Below, piece after piece: positions 53,519 to 62,981 of a stretch of DNA of 64,000 nucleotides. The translations under genes were made by a program, and so were the position numbers. Source of the stretch: Conchocele bisecta (lineage: Eukaryota > Mollusca > Bivalvia > Lucinida > Thyasiridae); the NCBI GenBank assembly GCA_029237695.1, contig CM055275.1, positions 83,942,068-84,006,067 of the forward strand, written 5' to 3'. The notes under the pieces were generated by a model. The model was not told where the DNA came from, did not search any database, and was given only the letters and a program-made list of their open reading frames with translations. Each line of letters begins with the position of its first letter. The first letter of the stretch is position 1.

Positions 53519-55380
53519 CCATTTCGCCATGGATCAGCAGCTAGAATGACTAACATAGTATAGTACACACCCCATTCCTTCCTGTAGCCGCAGCCATGGA
53601 CACACACGTCACAAACCCCACTTCTCCAGTGACAGCCACAGATCAGCAGCTAGACTGACTAACATAGTATGGTACACCCCCATTCCTGTAGCCACAGCCA
53701 TGAGACACACACGTCACAAATACCACTTCTCCAGTGACAGCCACAGATCAGCAGCTAGACTAACTAACATAGTATGGTACACACCCATTCCTGTAGCCAC
53801 AGCCATGAGACACACACGTCACAAACACCACTTCTCCAGTGACAGCCACAGATCAGCAGCTAGACTGACTAACACAGTATGGTACATACCCCATACCTGT
53901 AGCCACAGCCATGAGACACACACGTCACAAACACCACTTCTCCAGTGACAGCTACAGATCAGCAGCTAGACTGACTAACACAGTATGGAACACCCCCATT
54001 CATGTAGCCACAGCCATGAGACACACACGTCACAAACACCACTTCTCCTGTGACAGCCACAGATCAGCAGCTAGACTGACTGACATAGTATGGTACACCC
54101 CCATTCCTGTAGCCACAGCCATGAGACACACACGTCACAAACACCACTTCTCCAGTGACAGCCACAGATCAGCAGCTAGACTAACTAACATAGTATGGTA
54201 CACACCCCATTCCTGTAGCGACAACCATGAAACACACACGTCACAAGCCCCACTTCTCCATTGACAGCCACAGAATCAGCACTAGACTGACTAATACAGT
54301 ATGGTACAGCTAGACTGCTAATACAGTATGGTACTCACCCCATTCCTGTAGCCACAGCCATGAAACACACACGTCACAAGCCCCACTTATCCAGTGACAG
54401 CCACAGATCAGCAGCTAGACTGACTAATACAGTATGGTACTCATCCCATTCCTGTAGCCACAGCCATGAAACACACACGTCACAAGCCCCACTTATCCAA
54501 TGACAGCCACAGATCAGCAGCTAGACTGACTAATACAGTATGGTACACACCCCATTCCTGTAGCAACAGCCATGAGACACACGTCACAAACCCCACTTCT
54601 CCAGTGACAGCCACAGATCAGCAGCTAGAATGACTGACATAGTATGGTACACACCACATTCCTGTTGCCACAGCCATGAAACACACACGTCACAAGCCCC
54701 ACTTATCCAGTGACAGCCACAGATCAGCAGCTAGACTGACTAATACAGTATGGTACACACCCCATTCATGTAGCAACAGCCATGAGACACACGTCACAAA
54801 CCCCACTTCTCCAGTGACAGCCACAGATCAGCAGCTAGAATGACTGACATAGTATGGTACACACCCCATTCCTGTTGCCACAGCCATGAGACACACGTCA
54901 CAAGCCTCACTTATCCAGTGACAGCCACATATCAGCAGCTAGACTGACTAACATAGTATGGTACACACCCCATTACTGTAGCCACAGCCATGAGACAAAC
55001 ACGTCACAAACCCCACTTCTCCAACTACTCACTGCCATAATGTTGCCAAACGTCTGCAGTGACAGCCACAGATCAGCAGCTACACTGACTAACATAGTAT
55101 GGTACACACCCCATTCCTGTAGCCACAGCCATGAGACACACACGTCACAAACCCCACTTCTCCAGTGACAGCTACAGATCAGCAGCTAGACTGATTAACA
55201 CAGTATGGTACACACCCCCATTCCTGTAGCCACAGCGATGAGACACACACGTCACAAGCCTCACTTCTCCAGTGACTGCCACAGATCAGCAACTAGACTG
55301 ACTGACATAGTATGGTACACACCCTTCCTGTAGCCACAGTCATGAGACACACACATCACAAACCCCATTTCTCCGGCTAC
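53519..55380. repeat. About 105-bp minisatellite, roughly 17 copies, intronic
   Basis: Units of GATCAGCAGCTAGACTGACT, CATTCCTGTAGCCACAGCCA, GAGACACACACGTCACAAAC and CCACTTCTCCAGTGACAGCC repeat every ~105 bp. The segment TCACAAACCCCACTTCTCCAGTGACAGCCAC closely matches the right end of the MITE just 280 bp upstream (53195-53241). Two open frames (53700-53948, 53911-54264) come from the repeat and have no start, splice or domain support. It lies in the intron between exons 5 and 4. Confidence 0.93.
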
Positions 55381-55485
55381 CCACTGGGATAATGTTGCTA
55401 ATTTGTAATTTCAGTATTGCAAAGTACTGATAATCTGGGCAAGATGTTCGCAATGCCAATAGACATTTAGAAATGTTGATAATCT

Positions 55486-55707
55486 GGGCCCGTTTCACTA
55501 AACTCCGTAAGACTATAATGTTCGTAAGTGCAAATTTAGAATCGTCTGGAAATTGTAATTAATGGATTTAAATTTATTGAGCATAGGCTGCATATGCAGC
55601 CTATGCTCAATAAATTTAAATCCAATAATTGTTCGCAAGAAAATAGTTTAATAATTTTGCACTTACGAACATTTTAGACTTACGAAGTTCAGTGAAACGG
55701 CCCCCTG
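55486..55707. mobile_element. MITE-2, complete copy, 222 bp, intronic
   Basis: GGGCCCGTTTCACTAAACTC to GTTCAGTGAAACGGCCCCC, centre GCATAGGCTGCATATGCAGC palindrome. Confidence 0.87.
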
Positions 55708-55709
55708 TG

Positions 55710-55975
55710 TAAGATTAACACATGTGGTTGTGCATACTGCCGTATGCACTAATATTGCCAATAGTTTTCGAAATACATGAAATACTTAAATCAAACAGCT
55801 TGATTGGCTGATCTTGAGCTGTACTACAGCTCAGGCTCAGCCAATCAAATAGTTTGATTGTGAGTTGGCATTGCCAATATATGTCCAGAAACGTTGATAA
55901 TACGGCAAGATTAACGCAAATCAAATTGTTGATTGCATAAACGTTGAAAATCTGGACAAGATTACCGCAGGCTGT
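55710..55975. mobile_element. CCTGCGTTAATCTTG fold-back MITE, reverse copy
   Basis: GATCTTGAGCTGTACTACAG, TGGCATTGCCAATATATG and GCAAGATTAACGCAAATC in reverse order. Intronic. Confidence 0.75.
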
Positions 55976-56027
55976 TGTCTAATCTGGGAAAGATTTACGA
56001 AGGTCGGTGTGTATCACAAAATCGTAC

Positions 56028-56151
56028 CTCCATCGGGGAGCTACCAGCAGAGATCATTGTAAATCCGACAATGTCGCTAAAGTAGATGGTTACCCCTTCA
56101 TACGCCTCGGGATTCACGGCCTGTCCGTTCTTCAGTCTGTCCGCAACACTC
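56028..56151 (-). CDS. Guanylate cyclase exon 4: start of catalytic domain
   Basis: 124 bp, acceptor ATACAG, donor GTACGA. Residues 158-198: SVADRLKNG (158-166), then YFSDIVGFT (180-188) with D183, the first metal-binding aspartate, and SPME (195-198). The GTP-bound Mg/Mn site is thus intact on this side. Confidence 0.97.
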
Positions 56152-56174
56152 CTGTATATAGCATTCCCGTACAT

Positions 56175-56290
56175 GTATATTCATAGGGATTTCATAAGAA
56201 CCAACAGCATATGCCGAGTTTATTAAATCGGTATACGAGTTTTAGATCAATAAATTTATATCATATTAAATCAACATAAATGTTAGTTTC
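56175..56290. mobile_element. Fold-back family 'CATAAGAAACGAGG', diverged copy
   Basis: GATTTCATAAGAACCAACAG ... GTTTTAGATCAATAAATTTA and ATATCATATTAAATCA. Confidence 0.5.
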
Positions 56291-56677
56291 GTGCATAAAC
56301 ACAGCATTATTGATTGAAGCTCATCCCATAACCTAGCTTCTGTACCTATTTTGCATAATAGTATTTATTGAATAAAATGGATTTTAACAGTGTGATACGA
56401 CAGTGTAATAAAACTCCTACCAACTTATGTAATACACATACAAATGAGATCACAACAAACGCATACTGGATGATCTGTACAGCTTTAATTTATGTAGGTA
56501 ATGAAATACATATAATCTAACAAGAATCCCGCGGAATCAAATGTCTCGTCTTGTTCCGCCTTGACCTTGACCCTGGGGCCTTGACCTTGACCATAGTAAA
56601 GGTATGTATAAAGTTTGATGACTGTATCTGATAAGGTGTTGAAGTAATGACCGTAACAGAAAACTTAACATTGAATG

Positions 56678-56740
56678 ATGACGCCGCCGCCGCCGACGAC
56701 GACGACCACGACGACGCCGCCGCCGACGACGACTCCGGAA
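56678..56740. repeat. GCC/GAC trinucleotide repeat
   Basis: Runs of (GCC)n and (GAC)n. The Arg-rich minus-strand frame (56537-56746) across it is an artefact. Intronic. Confidence 0.88.
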
Positions 56741-56784
56741 AAGCAAAACCTATGTCTCGCTTTCCGCTTTCGCGGTCGAGACAA

Positions 56785-56945
56785 CAATAAGTTGATTAAT
56801 ATGATATTTATTAACATCGTTGACTGATTTCATAACCTCGTTTCTTAATTCATAAGAAACGAGGTTACGCTGAGTTTCTTATGAAATCAGTAAACTCGTT
56901 TAATCAAATTTAATGTCATATAAAATCATCACTCAACCACATCCT
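56785..56945. mobile_element. Fold-back family 'CATAAGAAACGAGG', with internal duplication
   Basis: ATATGATATTTATTAACATC ... CATAAGAAACGAGGTTACGC ... TTATGAAATCAGTAAACTCG ... ATTTAATGTCATATAAAATC. Confidence 0.72.
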
Positions 56946-57017
56946 AGATAGTTAATACACTGTGATATATGTATTACACTACAAAACTTATGTAATAAAA
57001 AGAAATACGACAAAAAG

Positions 57018-57215
57018 AGCAACGTGCACAGCCGCCTGTGTTAATCTTGTCAAGGTAAGCAATGATTCTCAAATTATGTTGGCAATCACAAATCGCAATC
57101 AGGCAATTTGATTTTCGGAGCCCAGGCTGAACCAATCAAGCTGCTTGATTCCAAATAGTTTTACGTAAAGAAATTGCATAATATGGGCAAGATTAGCGCA
57201 TGCTGTGGTGTAGAA
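57018..57215. mobile_element. CCTGCGTTAATCTTG fold-back MITE, intronic copy
   Basis: ACAGCCGCCTGTGTTAATCT ... CAATCAAGCTGCTTGATT ... GCAAGATTAGCGCATGCTGTGG. The apex palindrome is partly deleted. Confidence 0.7.
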
Positions 57216-57327
57216 GATATTGTAAATGTATAGCGGACGCATATAACTGTATACCAACATGTTTTTAGTGACACACATACCCTCACACATACACATAGTG
57301 ACACTCGTACAGCAAATAACAACATAC

Positions 57328-57477
57328 TTGGGTAATATTTGAAACAGCAATTCTTCCGCCTTCCGTTTTTCATCGAGGAAGGCCTGTGTCCTTTCGTCCA
57401 CCAACCCCTCCAGATTGTTGGCGTATTGTTCCATCCGTTGTAGCAATGTGTCCAGTATGTTATTTCCCTTGGCGCTC
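57328..57477 (-). CDS. Guanylate cyclase exon 3: dimerisation (signalling) helix
   Basis: 150 bp, acceptor TTTCCAG, donor GTATGTTG. Residues 107-157 include [18 protein letters not shown] (113-130), the coiled-coil helix that links kinase-homology and cyclase domains, followed by [15 protein letters not shown]. This region is highly conserved in all receptor cyclases and sets dimer geometry. Confidence 0.97.
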
Positions 57478-57564
57478 CTGGAAAGATATGCATTACCGCC
57501 CTTGACGGCATTATCTCCTTGTACGTGTATGGCACTAGATATGACGATAATATAAGGTTTGATC

Positions 57565-57702
57565 ATGTCCAGCCGTGTGCAAATGTTTGCTGTGGCCAGA
57601 GGGAACTGTTTGAACCCAAGGCCGCACCAAACGTTTGCATGCGGCCTTGGGTTCAAACAGTTCCCTCGGGTCACAGTAAACGTTTGCACACGGCTGGCCA
57701 TG
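57565..57702. repeat. Perfect fold-back, about 65-bp arms, intronic
   Basis: CATGTCCAGCCGTGTGCAAA ... GGGAACTGTTTGAACCCAAG, then its mirror ending TTTGCACACGGCTGGCCATG. It makes a long minus-strand frame upstream of exon 3 that is not part of the gene. Confidence 0.88.
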
Positions 57703-58499
57703 ATGAAACGTTATTGTTACATTTCCAACAAGAAACTGATGTAATTTGAGCATTATATTCAGTATTTTCAGAACTTTTATAAATAGTCCAATTCACGTAG
57801 ATAATTTTCGGAATTCATATTCCAGGGCCGCGCCATGAACGTCATGAAGTAGTGACATCATGAAGGCACTTCCGCGTAGTGACGTCATGAAGGCACTTGC
57901 ATTACGCGCTGCCCCGGAATGAGCATTGCATAAAGTGCAAACAACGGAAACCATGTAACAATATAACTTTGAAATTCTTACCTTCTGTATCGAATCGCCG
58001 TTTGCCGATGATATATAGTTCGACAAAAATACATTTTCCGTAAATCTCTTCGGAGCTCATGTGGAATGAATTTATTTCCACATGAGCACTGAATATGTTC
58101 GTAAATTTTCGTCGTCGTTTGTGGAAAATGTGATAATAACAAGATCTTAACCCTGTGAACCCGAAATCCCGCTATAGCGGTTTATGCAAAAAGTACAGAT
58201 CCAGATGAGCCGGCTCGTAACGAGCCGGCTCATCAGGATCTGAACTTTTTGAAAGTAATTTTAATATTTTTGAGAACAAAAAATATCCACTTTTCATAAA
58301 TGGACTAGTCTGAAAACCATTTTGTGACGGTTGTGTTGGTTGCAAAACGAACATATCAAAATCCATTCCAGTTACTTAGGGTTAAAGGGGTTAAATTAGT
58401 AAATTTGTATGCAGTGTTCAGTGAATTTCGAACAGCTTTCGTAGAGTAGTTTTGTTTGGAAAATGTAGCTCGTAGTGTATGTCTTACATTATCATGTGT
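57703..58499. other. Intron with two short hairpins
   Basis: CATGAAGTAGTGACATCATG repeats at 57838-57895. At 58062-58090 TCATGTGGAATGAATTTATTTCCACATGA is a palindrome like that at 32220. AGATCCAGATGAGCCGGCTC and its mirror lie at 58196-58240. Confidence 0.55.
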
Positions 58500-58549
58500 T
58501 ACGTACAAGAGCTAGATTGCCCACAACATACACAGCAAAATGTGTCACA

Positions 58550-58815
58550 TGCGCATATGAAAAGAATGCACATGCTGTTCATGTTTAGAACATATTAAAA
58601 AAACATACGAATTACGTATGAAATTCATATGAAAAGAGCACATATGAAAAGAGCAAATATGAAATTCATATGGTGTTCATAAGTATTTCATATGAAGACT
58701 TCATATGCATTTCATATGAATAATCTTCATATAAATTGCATATTGACGTACTTTATATCATTTGTATATGATATTTCCATATGAAATTCATGTGAAAAAC
58801 ATATGAATTTAATAT
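58550..58815. repeat. AT-rich palindromic repeat (TTCATATGAA)n
   Basis: Dense CATATGAA / TTCATATG words in both orientations, many overlapping palindromes. Intronic. Confidence 0.75.
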
Positions 58816-58900
58816 GCGGCACTATTTGTAGTGTACACGAACGCGTGAACACCTGCCTGTAAATACCGACACGTACATTCTAAATTTTAAATAAGCTTAC

Positions 58901-59069
58901 GGGAATTCATCCTTTATTCGCTTCCTGATGGCGATAAATGACGGCCGACATTCCGGTCGCTCCTGCCAGCAGTCGGACATGAGACGGAGCAGGTTGGGGT
59001 CAATGTCCTCGGCGAACAATGACGGTCGCACGGGCACCTCTCGCTGTTGTTGGATTCGCTCCAGTAGCA
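58901..59069 (-). CDS. Guanylate cyclase exon 2: end of kinase-homology domain
   Basis: 169 bp, acceptor CTTTCAG, donor GTAAGC. The split codon with the previous exon makes valine 51. Residues 52-106 contain the subdomain XI signature: C84-W85, then RP (88-89) and RPSF (92-95), with the conserved Arg. VPVRPSL (62-68) corresponds to the 'PFRPSL' seen in the family. The intron upstream carries two decayed duplicates of this exon's acceptor edge (59340-59404 and 59440-59496). Confidence 0.96.
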
Positions 59070-59109
59070 CTGAAAGATACACGGGTCCGAAGTTTCGCGG
59101 GGTTGAATG

Positions 59110-59320
59110 AGTGTTTATATGCTACCGCCTGCGCTAATCTTGCTAATATTTGCAATTTTCTTTGTTTAAAAAAAACTTCATTATTGTGCTGGAAATGAAG
59201 CAGTTTGATTAGTTGAGCCTGAGCTGTGCTACAACTCAGTTTCAGACAATGGAATTGCTTGATGGCGTGTTGTTTAGAAACTTTGATAATCTGGGAAAGA
59301 TTAACGTTGGCAGGTGTGTA
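59110..59320. mobile_element. CCTGCGTTAATCTTG fold-back MITE, diverged, intronic
   Basis: CCGCCTGCGCTAATCTTGCT ... GCCTGAGCTGTGCTACAACT ... GGGAAAGATTAACGTTGGCAGG. Confidence 0.7.
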
Positions 59321-59339
59321 CATGGATCTTACTCGAGTG

Positions 59340-59500
59340 AATTTGCTCCTGTAAGACTGCAATATATACACAGGTCCGAAGTTAAGCGGGACCGAATGCG
59401 TGTTTCTATTAGAGGATATACGTGTAACGCGTGTTGATTTACTTCAGTAGCAATGCGCACTGGTCCGATGTTACGCGGGGCTAAATCCGTGTTCAAGTTT
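59340..59500. repeat. Two decayed duplicates of the exon 2 acceptor edge
   Basis: CACAGGTCCGAAGTTAAGCG (59371) and CACTGGTCCGATGTTACGCG (59459) repeat the sequence next to exon 2's acceptor, CACGGGTCCGAAGTTTCGCG (59078). The second also repeats the first coding bases (TTCAGTAGCAATG against CTCCAGTAGCACTG). Confidence 0.7.
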
Positions 59501-59645
59501 TGGGACGAAAGTAGGCTATGTCAGTATGTTTGATTTGGACGTAGAAATCCATTTATGCTATTTATTAAATGAGTTTACTGATTTCATAAGAAACTCGGCT
59601 ATTATTATTATTATTGTTGTTATTAGTATTATTACTACACTGTAC

Positions 59646-59798
59646 CTCCAACGTTCCATGTGTCCAGTTCCTGTTCATAAGGCTCGAACCTGGTCAACAG
59701 TTCAAACAGCACGATGGCGAAACTATACACGTCCCCGGGCTGGGAAAACGACCGAATAGGGTCGGCCCTTAAGTGTTCTGGTGCTACGTATAGTAGAG
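59646..59798 (-). CDS. Guanylate cyclase exon 1 of 9 seen: kinase-homology domain
   Basis: 153 bp, acceptor TTTCAG before 59798, donor GTACAG after 59646. It starts in the last two bases of a codon and ends after one base. Residues 1-50 hold the APE motif (5-7) of kinase subdomain VIII and GDVYSFAIVL (21-30) of subdomain IX. The latter is the usual receptor-cyclase version of the kinase 'DVWSFG' motif. The preceding exon, which should carry the activation-loop region, was searched for upstream and not found within the window. Confidence 0.95.
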
Positions 59799-60009
59799 CT
59801 GAAATGAGAAGAAGTGTTTAATATTTGTTTATTTACTTAAACCGAATACAATTCCTATAATAGTCATGATAATTATATGATATATTAATATAACACATAC
59901 TACATGTAGGTGTACATCATGTATTGGTGGGTGTTTTAAATATAGACTATAATGCGGAGAGGGCTAAGAGAAGTTCGTACATGTCAGTGTATAATTGTGT
60001 GCACAATAA
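59799..60009. other. Sequence upstream of the first visible cyclase exon
   Basis: A fragment with TATAATGCGGAGAGGGCTAAG (59950) matches the family at 61450-61490. No upstream exon is found. Confidence 0.5.
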
Positions 60010-60200
60010 CATTTCGATGGTCTAGTAAATAGAGAATAGTAGGTTAGTGCCGTGAATGGGAAACAATATCTGGCGAGGCTTAGGAAACTGGATGGGCGAG
60101 GCTCTGCCGAGCCTATCCGGTTTCTGTGCTGAGCCAGATATGTTTTTCCATGCACGGCACTAACCTACTATTCTATTTATCCCGTCAACATTCTAAAACA
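60010..60200. mobile_element. Composite element 1 hairpin, module almost absent
   Basis: AATAGAGAATAGTAGGTTAG ... CACTAACCTACTATTCTATT then only TATCCCGTCAACATTC of the module. Confidence 0.83.
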
Positions 60201-60840
60201 GCATTTAAATCAACTTAATTTAGTTAATTTTGCCTTCAAAAGCGAGATAAGTTAGAACCGAATTACATCAAACGCTCATTGGCGCACAGAACATAGTTCG
60301 ATAAAGTATGGTTGTAATATCCGTTAATCAACAGTGATGACAGTAAATTAATCAATACTAGTTTTAGACTTTAGGAACGTTACACATCGAAATATTTCAC
60401 TAATAATCTTATAATGTTACAACGTCAACGATTCTGTTGGTTCTTTTCACCGTTCGTGAATCATGGAAGTGAAAAAAACAAACAAGATGGCAGCTTTAAG
60501 ATTTAATCCTATTTAGAATGGCAACCATCCATCCCGAATTAACCATTCAAACGTGTACTCCAGGCAGGTTCAACAGATAAATGTTCTGTTGATACTTTAT
60601 ATTTTGTAACCGACAATGTGAAATTACAGCTTCTTTTCAACGAAATACTCTCTCAGAATTCACCAGACCCATCCATTTCCATTTGGGGCAGATTCTGCAA
60701 CGAATGCAATCTGTTCAGAATAAAAAAATCAACAACACAAACACCATTTTGTTTCGTTTATTTCCTTACCTGACTGGAATCACTGGGAACAGCCATTTTT
60801 ATATTAAATGACGTAGTAGATTTATTGACGTAAATAGTAT
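60201..60840. other. Unassigned; no convincing exon
   Basis: On the minus strand a short frame at 60769-60798 ends in a good-looking donor (CAG|GTAAGG), but nothing else supports an exon there. Confidence 0.4.
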
Positions 60841-60865
60841 GGGGGGGGGGGGGGGGGGGGGGGGT

Positions 60866-60947
<82 letters not shown>
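60841..60947. repeat. 107-base G tract with one T
   Basis: 106 G and one T (60865), between GTAAATAGTAT and ACGTCAGTCATG. The proline-rich minus-strand frame across it is an artefact. It could form G-quadruplexes, or be an assembly or base-calling artefact. Confidence 0.95.
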
Positions 60948-60949
<2 letters not shown>

Positions 60950-61189
60950 GTCAGTCATGTCTGAATGACGCACGGAATGGGTAGAGAGCAAACGCAATTG
61001 GAAATTGAGGGTCGTAATGGAAATTGCTTTGACTTAATTTTATTTTCTGGCGATATCGTTTTTATTTGCCAAATTTAACCCTCACACTGTAAACAGTTCC
61101 ATTTCCATCAGACTATTCAGTCAACTCAAGAAGTATACTTGGGTCGAGAAAGTAGTCACCAACACGAATGACGCGTATGAATTGTGATT

Positions 61190-61262
61190 AGGTTGTATTG
61201 ACCGGATATCAAATATGTTTCACGGCACCTTGTTTCACGGCACATAGGCACTGCGTTGAAAA
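61190..61262. mobile_element. Composite element 1 module fragment
   Basis: GATTAGGTTGTATTGACCGG ... TTTCACGGCACATAGGCACT ... GTTGAAAATA. Confidence 0.7.
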
Positions 61263-61575
61263 TAAGGTCGTAAGTGCTATGCTTTAGCATAGCAGTTACG
61301 ACCTTATGTTACTAGACCATCGATTTGTTCTGACTGCCGATTTTGGAAAATAGTTCATGGATGTCTTGTAAATGTATTTAAAAATCGGCTGTCAGAACAA
61401 ATGTTATTGTGAATTTCAATTGTTCACTTACATGTATGAAATTCTTAGCCCTCTCCGCATTATAATGCGGAGAGGGTTAAGAAGTTATTACATGTATAAA
61501 GTGTACAATTGAAATGCACAATAATATTTGTTCTGACAGCCGATTTTGGAACATAGTTCGTGGGTGTGCTGTATT
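61262..61575. repeat. Perfect 46-bp hairpin and adjoining inverted repeat
   Basis: ATAAGGTCGTAA and TTACGACCTTAT flank GCTATGCTTTAGCATAGC at 61262-61307. After it TTTGTTCTGACTGCCGATTT and AAATCGGCTGTCAGAACAAA form one hairpin. CCCTCTCCGCATTATAATGC with its mirror forms another at 61450-61480. Confidence 0.8.
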
Positions 61576-61754
61576 TAATGACATGTAGGTACAAACTGGT
61601 AGCATTAGAGAAACACGTTAATGTGAGAAGCAAGTTCATAGAAATCTTCGTACCAGCATTTTATCGTACGGAGGTTAGTGAAACATGCCCTTGAGGTTAG
61701 CAAGTGTTCTGGTATTTAGTGGGGGTGGGGTGGGGGGGATTGTAACTTTTCTTA

Positions 61755-61860
61755 TATCAACTTGAAAGTATATGTTGTTACCCCTCATTTGAACCGTCTC
61801 ATCGAGACGGTTCAAATGAGTGGTTACAACATATACTTCGATGCATAAATAAGAGAATAA
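61755..61860. repeat. Hairpin element, ACCGTCTCATCGAGACGGTT core
   Basis: AAAGTATATGTTGTTACCCC ... GTGGTTACAACATATACTT. Confidence 0.88.
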
Positions 61861-61895
61861 TTATATTTTTCTGCAAAAAAAAAATGCATCCTATT

Positions 61896-62082
61896 CCTAA
61901 GGTTCACTAATGTTCGTAAGTGCAAATTTATGATCGTCTGGAAGTAACGGAACTTCTGAAATTACAATTGATGGATTTACATTTATTGAACATAGGCTGT
62001 ATGTTAGTGTGAAATGGACATGTTAGCATAAGTTTGCACTTACAAACATTTTAGTCGTACGAAGTATAGTGAAACGGGCCCA
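61896..62082. mobile_element. MITE-2, worn copy
   Basis: GTTCACTAATGTTCGTAAGT ... TTAGTCGTACGAAGTATAGT and GAAACGGGCCC. The right half of the central palindrome is lost. Confidence 0.72.
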
Positions 62083-62096
62083 GGTATGGCAAGGCT

Positions 62097-62302
62097 GAAG
62101 TAGTGACTGTATACACAACCGCCTGCGTTAATGTTGCCCAGATTATCAACGTTTACCATCATCTATTGTCAATTTCAACTCGCAATCAAGCAATTTGATT
62201 GTCTGAGCCTGAGCTGTGGATATCAAGCACAATGTTCAAGTATTTTGAAATAAAGAAATTGACAAATGTCGGCAGGATTAGCGTAGACTGCAGTGTATGC
62301 CG
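62097..62302. mobile_element. CCTGCGTTAATCTTG fold-back MITE
   Basis: ACAACCGCCTGCGTTAATGT ... GATTGTCTGAGCCTGAGCTG ... GGATTAGCGTAGACTGCAGT. The apex is deleted. It marks the last host-type repeat before the virus-like element. Confidence 0.72.
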
Positions 62303-62368
62303 ATGATGACCGTTTTAAATCTAAATGTAGATACTTTTTTATAGCATAAGTAGTAGTAAGGGAGTCAA

Positions 62369-62395
62369 AATGATACCACGGTAGGTGGTATCATT
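62369..62395. repeat. Perfect hairpin near the left edge of the element
   Basis: AATGATACCAC, 5-base loop GGTAG, GTGGTATCATT. It lies 163 bp past the zinc-finger gene's stop and could belong to the element end or act in transcript 3' processing; both are inference. Confidence 0.8.
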
Positions 62396-62557
62396 TATAA
62401 CCCTCTATAATACCCCCACCACCCCCGAAAATCAAAACATTGGTTAACGAGGAAAATTGGGTCTCCCGACAGCAAATTTATGAATTTTTGGAGAAAATAA
62501 TTTTGAAAAGAGGGAGTCCCAATTATATTGGTAATTGACTTTTGAAAAAAGTCGAAA

Positions 62558-62848
62558 TCATTCATGCAAGTACAATAGTTTATATTCCTCATTTTTCTTC
62601 TCCGATATAGCTAATTTATTTCGCAGATCAGCAACTAATTCTACCAGCTCTAGTCTACCACGTTCACCTTTAGCCACCTGACAGCGTAGTTGCTTATGTC
62701 TACAAAGAGTTTGGGCACTAACGAATTTACAAGGGCATCTAGGGCATTGAAATTGTGGGGGGACACAAGGAAACTTTCTACGTCTCGCTAGATGCCTTCG
62801 TAGATAGTCTTTACACGTAAACGTCTTACAACAAGTCTCACACTCCAT
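62558..62848 (-). CDS. Small zinc-finger protein of the virus-like element
   Basis: 96 residues, ATG at 62846-62848. Two zinc-finger-like units: C3-x2-C6-x12-H19-x8-C28 and C35-x2-C38-x12-H51-x4-C56, the second a regular C2HC finger. They are followed by a charged, leucine-containing helix (about 67-93) that could be a coiled coil. It is very basic around the first finger (RRHLARRRK, 17-25), which suits nucleic-acid binding. No membrane segment or signal peptide. It is divergent from the polymerase-like gene, with start codons 133 bp apart. Function in the element (transcription or replication control) is inference. I do not recognise a named family. Confidence 0.72.
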   Translation of the reverse strand: MECETCCKTFTCKDYLRRHLARRRKFPCVPPQFQCPRCPCKFVSAQTLCRHKQLRCQVAKGERGRLELVELVADLRNKLAISEKKNEEYKLLYLHE

Positions 62849-62981
62849 TATATATGTATATAAAATTTATCTGTTCAATTGGATGTGAAAAAAACATTAT
62901 GTAAATTTTTGACGTCCAATTGAACAGATAAATTTTATAGGTTATACAAAAGTATATATACAAAAGTATAATACAGAAAAT
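62849..62981. promoter_or_regulatory. Divergent promoter region with identical 25-bp arms
   Basis: The arms 62859-62883 and 62915-62939 are perfect inverted copies, each reading TCCAATTGAACAGATAAATT then TTATA toward the gene it faces. Each gene therefore has the same sequence just upstream: 10 bp before the zinc-finger ATG and 42 bp before the plus-strand ATG. TATA-like words lie at the gene-proximal end of each arm. The 31-bp spacer is AT-rich. Confidence 0.75.

Larger units (their letters stand above)
46974..59798 (-). other. Receptor-type guanylate cyclase gene, 3' nine exons
   Basis: Nine exons with GT-AG introns join into one open frame of 366 residues plus TAG, starting two bases into a codon. 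In order they encode the end of the kinase-homology domain (residues 1-106), the dimerisation helix (about 107-157), the class III cyclase domain (about 158-353) and a short tail. Family knowledge: such proteins are single-pass membrane receptors that make cGMP from GTP, with an inactive kinase-like domain regulating the cyclase. Seen here: both metal-binding aspartates (D183, D227), guanine-selecting E223 and C295, and N302/R306 for catalysis, so the enzyme looks active. Ligand-binding, membrane and early kinase-like exons were not found upstream to 62340. Introns are full of repeats. Orthology to a named vertebrate receptor cannot be settled from this end. Confidence 0.95.

Noticed and set aside
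53700..54264. Frames giving a His/Thr-rich repeated peptide
   Set aside because: They come from the 105-bp intronic minisatellite. Frames break as soon as a unit changes length, and no start context, splice or domain supports them.
56537..56746. Arginine-rich minus-strand frame
   Set aside because: It is only the translation of a GCC/GAC microsatellite in an intron.
57099..57701. A 200-residue minus-strand frame read as one protein
   Set aside because: Only 57328-57477 is exon, as shown by splice sites and cyclase similarity. The rest is intron, including a perfect fold-back.
60758..60997. Minus-strand polyproline protein, and a possible first exon ending in CAG|GTAAGG at 60769
   Set aside because: The polyproline is the complement of the G tract. 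The donor-like site stands alone with no matching downstream frame into the cyclase exons.
62395..62592. A 65-residue minus-strand frame overlapping the end of the zinc-finger gene, and a ~40-codon plus-strand frame in the same place
   Set aside because: Both lie over a small inverted repeat (ATTGGGTCTCCC / GGGAGTCCCAAT), and neither shows a recognisable domain.
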